A stretch of 64,000 nt of DNA, taken from assembly GCF_002214625.1 (NCBI RefSeq), contig NZ_CP015994.1, positions 930,001-994,000 of the forward strand, in the 5' to 3' direction. This stretch comes from Anaplasma ovis str. Haibei. GTDB lineage: Bacteria > Pseudomonadota > Alphaproteobacteria > Rickettsiales > Anaplasmataceae. The position numbers were made by a program, and so were the translations under genes. Shown here piece after piece: positions 9,973-15,928 of this stretch; position 1 is the first letter of the stretch; every line of letters begins with the position of its first letter. The notes beneath the pieces were generated by a model that was not told the origin of the DNA, made no database searches, and saw nothing but the letters and a program-made list of their open reading frames with translations.

Positions 9973-10347
9973 CTATATAGTCGTACCAGCAAGCACTCTA
10001 CAGTCAAAGTCATCAGCACCCAACTCTGCAATACCACCGGCAAATTTTGAAATCAGCTTCCCTGCACCAAAAAAGATCGCAGTAAATACAACTAGCATTA
10101 CAATAGCAGGCCACGCAAGTCTACCGAAAACTGCCATAATGCTCGAGCCTAATATGACTCCCGTCATTATAGGCAGCCCTAATTTTTGCACGAACACCAC
10201 AACATTACATATAACCTTTGACACCACTTCACCATTTGCAGCATTTGCTGAACCCTGCGACATAGCGCGCATGCTTGAGGCCTCAGAACTAAACGATAGT
10301 AGTGTAAAAACAAACACAGATATTGTTGTCAAAAAGGCTTTTAACAT
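9973..10347 (-). CDS. virB2: VirB2 pilin paralogue
   Basis: 124 residues. Signal peptide MLKAFLTTISVFVFTLLSF, then the family core TKVICN-like VSKVICNVVVFVQKLGLP followed by two membrane helices around ITGVILGSSIMAVFGRLAWP and IVMLVVFTAIFFGAGKL. VirB2 is the pilus subunit of type IV secretion systems. I chose ATG 10347 because a GAGAG-type ribosome site lies about 6 bases upstream and it begins a proper signal peptide; the frame stays open upstream to 10539, but those extra 64 residues have no family character. It precedes virB4 on the same strand by about 130 bases. The C-terminal tail (GADDFDCRVLAGTTI) differs from that of the other copies. Confidence 0.9.
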   Translation of the reverse strand: MLKAFLTTISVFVFTLLSFSSEASSMRAMSQGSANAANGEVVSKVICNVVVFVQKLGLPIMTGVILGSSIMAVFGRLAWPAIVMLVVFTAIFFGAGKLISKFAGGIAELGADDFDCRVLAGTTI

Positions 10348-10635
10348 TCTAACTCTCTTAAAGACTTTACCTGTTACCTTATATAACAATCTGTGTAGCC
10401 GATCTACAGTTATACTTAATGAATTTTCAATTTTGTTGTGCGTCGCCAAAGCACAACTTACGCGTGGATTCAAAAATGTGTACCAGTCCCAAAGTATGAG
10501 AACCCAAGCTGTTGCGCACCATGGTTCAACGGGACACATTGTGCCCCGTTAAAGAGTATGATGGACTAAGACTCGAAGTCGGGCTGCCCTGCGTGGCAAA
10601 GCCGCCAGCATTGCCGTGGTGACAGCCTCTTGTAG

Positions 10636-10980
10636 TTACTTGCAGTCAAATTTTTCAGCATCTAGTTCGGTTATCCCCGCTGCAAATTTGCTTATGAGTT
10701 TACTCGCACCAAAGAATATCGCGGTAAACACAACCAACATCGCTATGGCTGGCCACGCAAGCCTACCGAAAACCGCCATCACGCTCGCGCCCAGGATAAC
10801 ACCAGTCATGATTGGCAACCCTAACTTTTGCACAAAGAGGATGACATTACATATCACCTTTGTGGCAACATCTTTATCCGTATCCTTGCCGCTCGCAAGA
10901 GCGCAGTCTGCGGCGCCGATACTGAGGGCAACCAATAGCGTGCATGCTGCCCGAAAGAAAAATTTTACAAATCGTGACAT
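10636..10980 (-). CDS. virB2: VirB2 pilin paralogue
   Basis: 114 residues from ATG 10980; an in-frame ATG at 10995 is an alternative. The signal peptide MSRFVKFFFRAACTLLVAL is followed by ATKVICNVILFVQKLGLP and the two hydrophobic helices of the family (ITGVILGASVMAVFGRLAWP, IAMLVVFTAIFFGASKL). The C-terminus ELDAEKFDCK resembles that of the neighbouring copy (ELGADDFDC), so these two are probably the product of a recent tandem duplication. About 290 bases separate it from the next virB2, more than in a tight operon. A run of G's upstream of 10980 could serve as ribosome site. Confidence 0.88.
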   Translation of the reverse strand: MSRFVKFFFRAACTLLVALSIGAADCALASGKDTDKDVATKVICNVILFVQKLGLPIMTGVILGASVMAVFGRLAWPAIAMLVVFTAIFFGASKLISKFAAGITELDAEKFDCK

Positions 10981-11800
10981 TCCATAAACCCCCATCCAGA
11001 ACTATCCCACACACCACGGAAAAGCCCCTACAACATGCCACCTGTGTGAGCAGGTTATCTGCTCACCGAAATCCGCTTCTATGACCTCCACGGTGCACTG
11101 AACATATGGTGAGCAACTCACCCTGTTTGCATTTTATGAGGCAATGAGTTAATTTATGATTAACCAATATTCTTGTTTGGCGCGCAATCATGTGTGCTTT
11201 ATCCCAAAGAATGGGATACTTAAGGACTTTTCCTAATAGAACACATACTGATAGGGAAAATTTCTGGCATTTCTTGTGCCGGCAGTAGGTTATAGCAACA
11301 CGTGTTTACGTTATGGGTGTTGTTACTGTACTGGTGTGCCGGTATTTAACACTCTTTTGTTTAAGTTCTAGCAGTAGGAGATCACGGTAAAATGTAGTGC
11401 AAGTTGGGGATAATGGGGAATCTGTCACTCATGGTAGGCACACACCCAACACAGCACGTACCATAATCAATCACATCAGAAGTTTCGAATCAGGCCTTGT
11501 GTCACAACTTTTACAACCTGGTAGCAATAAGAAATTTCGTGGGTACAGTTTGCCACTGCCGTACCGTCGGCCAGTAAGTTTCTGCAGCACACAACCACGG
11601 ATTGGGCCACCAAGTTTCACACAATAATACCAGATCATGCACATTGTCTGGGTGGCGAACCATTGCGCTTTCCGCAAAGCTAAAGCCGCTGCCGCCCCGG
11701 GATGATGGGCAGCAGCGTGGGTGTTTACTCCTGTTACCACGGGCACGAGCCGGTCACACATAAACTGCTGTGAAACAACTGCGCGCAGATACGTACACGC
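10981..11800. promoter_or_regulatory. Intergenic region with two GTGAG-type inverted repeats
   Basis: 820 bases without a convincing gene, upstream of the minus-strand virB2 at 10980. Two perfect inverted repeats with related arms lie here: GTGAGCAG-5 nt-CTGCTCAC at 11046-11066 and GGTGAG-3 nt-CTCACC at 11108-11122. A third, looser pair TTTTCC/GGGAAAA lies near 11230-11260. They could bind a repressor or activator of the virB2 gene or form RNA hairpins. The rest (11270-11800) shows only short open frames on both strands and no recognisable product. Confidence 0.4.
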
Positions 11801-12316
11801 TTATGTGCATGCGAACACGGACGTCGGGCCAACACCCTCGGCAAATTTCCTAACCAGTTTATCTGCCCCAAAGAACACTCCGGTAAACACCACTAGTATG
11901 GCTATTGCAGGCCATGCCAATCTACCGAAAATTGCCATTATGCTCGAGCCCAATATTACCCCAGTCATTATAGGCAATCCTATAGCTCTGACGAAACTGA
12001 TTACGTTGCAGATGACTTTGCCAGCAACCATATCAGCGTTGGCGCCGCCGCCACCGCCGCCACCGCCGCCACCGCCGCTGCCACCGCCGCCTGAGCCCGC
12101 TCCACCACTTTGTGCTGTTATAGTAAGAAACTGGTTGGCGCCACCTGTACTAGCATTAGCGCTCTTACTACCGGCGTTCTTACCACCAGCATGCGCCGAA
12201 TCGACAACGAACAGGAACACTAAAAATAACAATACCTTCGGCGCTGCGGCGCACATAACACTTCCGAAACGCTTCAACAACAAACAATGAGTCACTTTCC
12301 TCTCCCTAGTAAACAA
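11801..12316 (-). CDS. virB2: VirB2 pilin paralogue with poly-glycine insertion
   Basis: 171 residues, longer than its paralogues. A hydrophobic segment APKVLLFLVFLFVVDSAHAG ends in a good signal-peptidase site, then comes a spacer with a Gly-rich tract of about 20 residues interrupted by Ser (residues ~72-91), then the VirB2 core (VAGKVICNVISFVRAIGLP, ITGVILGSSIMAIFGRLAWP, IAILVVFTGVFFGADKL). The tract would sit at the start of the mature pilin, on the exposed N-terminal side. It is encoded by a GGC-type triplet repeat, so copy-number change would alter length without breaking the frame. Start ATG 12316 gives a basic n-region; ATG at residue 21 is a possible alternative. Confidence 0.85.
   Translation of the reverse strand: MFTRERKVTHCLLLKRFGSVMCAAAPKVLLFLVFLFVVDSAHAGGKNAGSKSANASTGGANQFLTITAQSGGAGSGGGGSGGGGGGGGGGGANADMVAGKVICNVISFVRAIGLPIMTGVILGSSIMAIFGRLAWPAIAILVVFTGVFFGADKLVRKFAEGVGPTSVFACT
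12041..12102. repeat. GCC/GGC triplet microsatellite inside virB2
   Basis: About 60 bases of near-perfect GCC triplets on the plus strand, with occasional ACC and CTG interruptions, encoding the Gly-rich spacer of the minus-strand virB2. Slipped-strand mispairing could expand or contract it in frame. Confidence 0.85.
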
Positions 12317-13029
12317 TCAAAATCTAGCCACACATCAAGGTGCGACAGTGCACCAAACATCAACACCCGCGATATGGATGTGCCTTTTCATGTGCATGCC
12401 CACACTCCGGATAGGCACGGAGCTACAGAATTTCACGCAAGAAGTTTCCCGCCACAGCTCCCTAAAATTCGCACCTATTGGGTCTAGCTTTGTGTTACAC
12501 GACACAAAATTCGGTAACACTGAGTTGTGTGCACAGGCATGGCGCTGCTCAGAAAGCTTGTCCGCGCGGGACGTGCATGGGCGCAGACCGAAAAGCCACT
12601 GGGAAACGTCCGCTGCAGCGTCTCGGTAGTCATGCATAGTCACCGAGATATTCAGCATACAGCGGAGCCCCACGCGAGATAGCACACCCAGTATGGGCAA
12701 CGCGGTAGTTAGGGCGTCACACGCGCAGAGTGCATGCAGCAACGTGAAGGTGGCCTGGGGCTTCATCCAAAGTTCCTCGATAAGCGGCGCAATGTCACAG
12801 GGGCCAGTGACGTAGAGGAAATTGCTTAACAATAAATGACTCTAAAATTCATGCAGAACAAAAGGTCCTGACCATCTGGCATTTATGTGTGCGCGTAAAT
12901 TTGTGTCTCGCTGAAGGTTGCGTTGGAGCGAATTTTTACTAGGCAAAACAGCTGGATATCACCGACCATGCACGTGCAACGTCTGCTAGGTAACCCAAGC
13001 CGTGTCTAGAAATTTGCGACCGTACCCTT

Positions 13030-13082
13030 TGGTGCCGGTAAGCTTATGGCTAAGTTCGCCGTGGTGTGCAAGTGATGCCAGA
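13030..13082 (+). pseudogene. virB2 3'-region fragment
   Basis: TTTGGTGCCGGTAAGCTTAT and the following bases match the part of virB2 that encodes FGAGKLMAKFA (e.g. 15656-15700), in plus orientation. The match continues loosely into a GATGCCAGAC sequence like that downstream of other virB2 copies. No start or signal peptide remains, so this is a relic. Confidence 0.7.
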
Positions 13083-13192
13083 CCGATATGAGATTCCGGG
13101 TTACCGCACCACAGACTTCAACTCCGATGGTGAACATGCTGACGGGAGCTCAAGGCGACAAGTTATGTATGTCGGCCTCAGACGATTAAGAG

Positions 13193-13275
13193 GGTTGTGC
13201 CAGTAGCAGAAGTACTGGCATAAGCAGAACCTGCAGTGATGAATAACCATATCAAGGCCACCACTGCTGCAGCTA
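13193..13275 (-). pseudogene. virB2 signal-peptide fragment, inverted
   Basis: On the minus strand this reads AVVALIWLFITAGSAYAS, almost the same as the signal peptide of the virB2 at 14735 (AVVALIWLFITAGSTYAS), and then loses similarity. It is the 5' part of a virB2 lying in the opposite orientation to the 3' fragment at 13030-13082, so an inversion or break passed through a former virB2 copy. Confidence 0.7.
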
Positions 13276-14700
13276 TGTGTGGTGACTGATCTCTAAATCC
13301 CAACCTCTACAGGTTTGTGCAATGAACAACACACCAACCCCAAAATATCCATCTACCAAGGCAATCCAGCCATGCCCCTTTGCCCGTACCTATTCCTCCC
13401 AGTTGATGTACAACAAGGAAAAGCTACTCTGCAACGGGGATGTTTGGGAAGAGGCCCTAGACCTTAGGATCAGGAATAACAGGCCATACTACTAACCTGC
13501 ATACTTATCGTCCGCTACCTCTCAGGTCTCTCGTTATAGTTACTGAACAACGCAGCAACTGTTGCGACTGTGACTTTGCAGTTACTGTGTTATCCACTAA
13601 TCGCCATCCCTGACGTACTAATGGTTTCACCTGCAACAGAGAGCAGTGTTGCATCATAGCCAAACACTGCACTAATCTTGTGGTGTTCTGGTTACAGGTG
13701 GTACCTGCAACTGTGGGCTGAAAATTTAGAGATAGGAAGATAGGTGTTTGGGTGATGCAAGTAGAGTTGGGAGATGGAAACGAACCACATTTGGTAAGTA
13801 GGGTTGTGGTTGAGGTATTTAGAGATAGGTCATCCACCAATTCTCCAGTTTGCAGTTACCAAGGCCATTACGTGAGGAGAGAGATTAGTCACCTAATCCC
13901 CATACACCAAAGTTGGCGGGGCCATTGCACATCTGAAGTTCCCTGCATCACTCAGGGACCCCAAGCCCATAACTTATACCCGCACCATCTCAATCCTTGG
14001 CACCCAATGCACTATCAATATTTACCATCCCTGCCTAGGAACAATCCCCCGCAGTAATTTATACAATACAGCACACACCTAAGCGCTTCTCCATTACAGC
14101 CATGGAACAATACAGCAACTGTGTCTATGGCAATGCATCCATGCCCCATCTACCCACCGGCCCCTCTCCCATACTCATTCCTCCCAGTTACTGTGTGCAC
14201 CAATAGTAACCGGACAACGCAGCAACTGTTGCGTGTGACTTTGCAGTGACTTGTGTTATTCACACTATCTCCTAACCCTAGCCCGCACTACACACGGATA
14301 TCAATCCCTGCCACATTGATGGCGCCGACAGCTTAAGGAGGAAGCAAGGTCAGATGGAGCCAGTAGATTTATAGGTTTTGGGGAAAGACTTGGTGTCGTA
14401 AGTTAGCAACGCAGGGAGCTTCAAGTGTGTCTATGGTGTAATAAATCAAGACACTAGGTAGCGTAAAAGCCCACCGCGCCTTTTTGTGCCGCTGCCTCAT
14501 CCACAGATGTGGCAGCGGCACACACCCCCATCAATACAACCCAGGATTGTTTACAGAATTTTAGCAACTCTGTGCTGTAATGCTGCCAGTCTTGCACGCG
14601 TGAGGTTATAATAAGGCATAGCTGAGAGCCTGCATGCTGGACTGCGGGATATGTATTATATGTTATATATATCAAGTCCTAGGACAACTTTCAGGGTTAT

Positions 14701-14718
14701 TATCCATTATTATGGATA
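14701..14718. promoter_or_regulatory. 18-bp inverted repeat and strong RBS before virB2
   Basis: TATCCATTATTATGGATA is a perfect inverted repeat (7-base arms, 4-base spacer). It ends 16 bases before the virB2 start at 14735 and is directly followed by the ribosome site AAAGGAGG. The region just upstream is very AT-rich (TATGTATTATATGTTATATA). It may be an operator or a small leader hairpin; no experiment is implied. Confidence 0.45.
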
Positions 14719-14734
14719 CATATAAAGGAGGAAT

Positions 14735-15109
14735 ATGTTCAACTTTGCACCGAGACATCTGGCTACAGCAGTGGTAGCCTTGATATGGTTATTCATCACT
14801 GCAGGTTCTACTTATGCTAGTAGCAGTGCTGCTGCTGCTGATGATACAGCTACTAAGGTTATATGTAATGTCATTGTCTTCGTGCAGAAGCTTGGGCTTC
14901 CTATCATGACTGGAGTGATATTGGGTTCCAGTATTATGGCCATCTTCGGCAGACTTGCATGGCCTGCCATTGTTATGTTGGTTGTATTTACTGCCATATT
15001 CTTTGGTGCTGGTAAGCTCATGGCTAAGTTCGCTGCTGGGCTAGGTAGTGAGATTGGTGATGCCAGAACTTTGAGTGCAAGGGTGAGGGTAGACCGGGCT
15101 ACTGGTTGA
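14735..15109 (+). CDS. virB2: VirB2 pilin paralogue, first gene of the msp3-linked group
   Basis: 124 residues with a signal peptide (LATAVVALIWLFITAGSTYA), the TKVICNVIVFVQKLGLP motif and two membrane helices (ITGVILGSSIMAIFGRLAWP and IVMLVVFTAIFFGAGKL). The ribosome site AAAGGAGG lies 5 bases upstream of ATG. Its C-terminal tail (LGSEIGDARTLSARVRVDRATG) is unlike that of the minus-strand copies and is carried by a 276-bp unit that is tandemly repeated directly downstream. It probably heads a transcription unit running through two more virB2-like copies into the msp3-type gene. Confidence 0.9.
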   Translation: MFNFAPRHLATAVVALIWLFITAGSTYASSSAAAADDTATKVICNVIVFVQKLGLPIMTGVILGSSIMAIFGRLAWPAIVMLVVFTAIFFGAGKLMAKFAAGLGSEIGDARTLSARVRVDRATG

Positions 15110-15433
15110 TAGGTTTTGGGAGAGTGGTGATGTTGCTTAGATTCTTACTGATTGCTGGTGCAGAAGCTTGGGCTTCCTATCATGACTGGAGTGATATTGG
15201 GTTCCAGTATTATGGCCATCTTCGGCAGACTTGCATGGCCTGCCATTGTTATGTTGGTTGTATTTACTGCCATATTCTTTGGTGCTGGTAAGCTCATGGC
15301 TAAGTTCGCTGCTGGGCTAGGTAGTGAGATTGGTGATGCCAGAACTTTGAGTGCAAGGGTGAGGGTAGACCGGGCTACTGGTTGATAGGTTTTGGGAGAG
15401 TGGTGATGTTGCTTAGATTCTTACTGATTGCTG
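14882..15433 (+). repeat. 276-bp tandem duplication spanning virB2 3' end and next 5' end
   Basis: 14882-15157 and 15158-15433 appear identical by eye. The unit runs from GTGCAGAAGCTTGGG inside virB2, through the stop codon and the following RBS, to the first codons (MLLRFLLIAG) of the next virB2. Unequal recombination between adjacent virB2 genes would give this. It creates a hybrid middle copy. Confidence 0.9.
15130..15385 (+). pseudogene. Broken virB2 hybrid created by the tandem duplication
   Basis: From ATG 15130 the first codons read MLLRFLLIAG, the start of the signal peptide of the next virB2, but the splice to the virB2 body at 15158 is out of frame and the frame runs on as an unrelated sequence to a stop at 15291. 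The proper VirB2 frame (VQKLGLPIMTG to DRATG) is intact to 15385 but lacks a signal peptide and the TKVICN segment; a TTG at 15152 is its only upstream start. I judge it non-functional, though its sequence could still feed gene conversion. Confidence 0.8.
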
Positions 15434-15768
15434 GAGTGTTAGCATGGGGTATCTTCCATGGTGTACCTGCAGGGGCTGCTACTTCTCCTGCTGCTGATGA
15501 TACAGCTACTAAGGTTATATGTAATGTTATAGGGTTTGTGCAGAAACTTGGATTACCCATCATGACTGGAGTAATACTAGGTTCTAGTATCATGGCTATA
15601 TTCGGTAAACTCGCATGGCCTGCCATTGTTATGTTGGTTGTATTTACTGCCATATTCTTTGGTGCTGGTAAGCTTATGGCTAAGTTCGCTGCTGGGATTA
15701 ATGGTGATGAGGCTAGCAAGTTCAACTGTGTTGATGGTGGTAATGCCACATTGGGTGCCAAGCAGTGA
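15406..15768 (+). CDS. virB2: VirB2 pilin paralogue directly before msp3
   Basis: 120 residues. Signal peptide MLLRFLLIAGVLAWGIFHG ending VPAGAA, then TKVICNVIGFVQKLGLP and the two membrane helices. ATG 15406 is chosen because GGGAGAG lies 5 bases upstream; an earlier in-frame start at 15382 would sit in the previous gene's stop region. The C-terminus (EASKFNCVDGGNATLGAKQ) runs into the GGTAATGCCACATTGG repeat motif found throughout the msp3 flanks, so the end of the gene has been built from repeat sequence. The first 75 bases of the gene and its RBS are nearly the same as those of the msp3-type gene at 15929. Confidence 0.9.
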   Translation: MLLRFLLIAGVLAWGIFHGVPAGAATSPAADDTATKVICNVIGFVQKLGLPIMTGVILGSSIMAIFGKLAWPAIVMLVVFTAIFFGAGKLMAKFAAGINGDEASKFNCVDGGNATLGAKQ

Positions 15769-15928
15769 GATTGGTAATGCCACATTGGGCAAGGGTAAGT
15801 AGCGTTGGGAGATGAGGTTCCTGAGGTTAGCGACTATGGCCAGTAGTTTTGAGTGTAAGGATGGTAATGCCAGACTTGGTGGTACAAGTTAGAGATAGGT
15901 GCTTTAGTGATGTTTTGGGAGAGTGGTG
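15769..15928 (+). repeat. msp3-type flanking repeat units between virB2 and msp3
   Basis: Contains GGTAATGCCACATTGGG, GAGGTTCCTGAGGTTAG, GACTATGGCCAGTAGTTTTG and GATGGTAATGCCAGACTTGG, all of which recur in the 3' flanks of the msp3 copies (18593-18797, 26731-26873) and at 29840-30060. It ends in TTTTGGGAGAGTGGTG, the same RBS context as the virB2 upstream. Confidence 0.7.

Larger units (their letters stand above)
12317..14734. repeat. Repeat-rich gene desert between divergent virB2 groups
   Basis: About 2.4 kb with no gene I can support. It contains decayed virB2 pieces (13030-13082 and 13193-13275). Segment 13269-13360 recurs near-identically at 30156-30246, and 14425-14492 recurs at 30094-30157. 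Some segments repeat internally in degenerate form: a GGACAACGCAGCAACTGTTGC-like block occurs near 13545 and 14212, and a TATTCCTCCCAGTT-like block near 13390 and 14175. A stretch near 13733-13800 is an inverted, diverged copy of about 30240-30330. A weak 165-codon frame on the minus strand (12335-12832) has no recognisable features. This looks like debris of repeated recombination among virB2 and msp3 loci. Confidence 0.65.

Noticed and set aside
12335..12832. 165-codon minus-strand open frame upstream of virB2
   Set aside because: TTG start, no RBS, no signal peptide, helix pattern or family motif, and it lies in repeat-rich DNA; not enough to call a gene.
13505..13840. 111-codon minus-strand frame in the 12.3-14.7 kb desert
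   Set aside because: Overlapped by degenerate internal repeats and without start signal or recognisable product.
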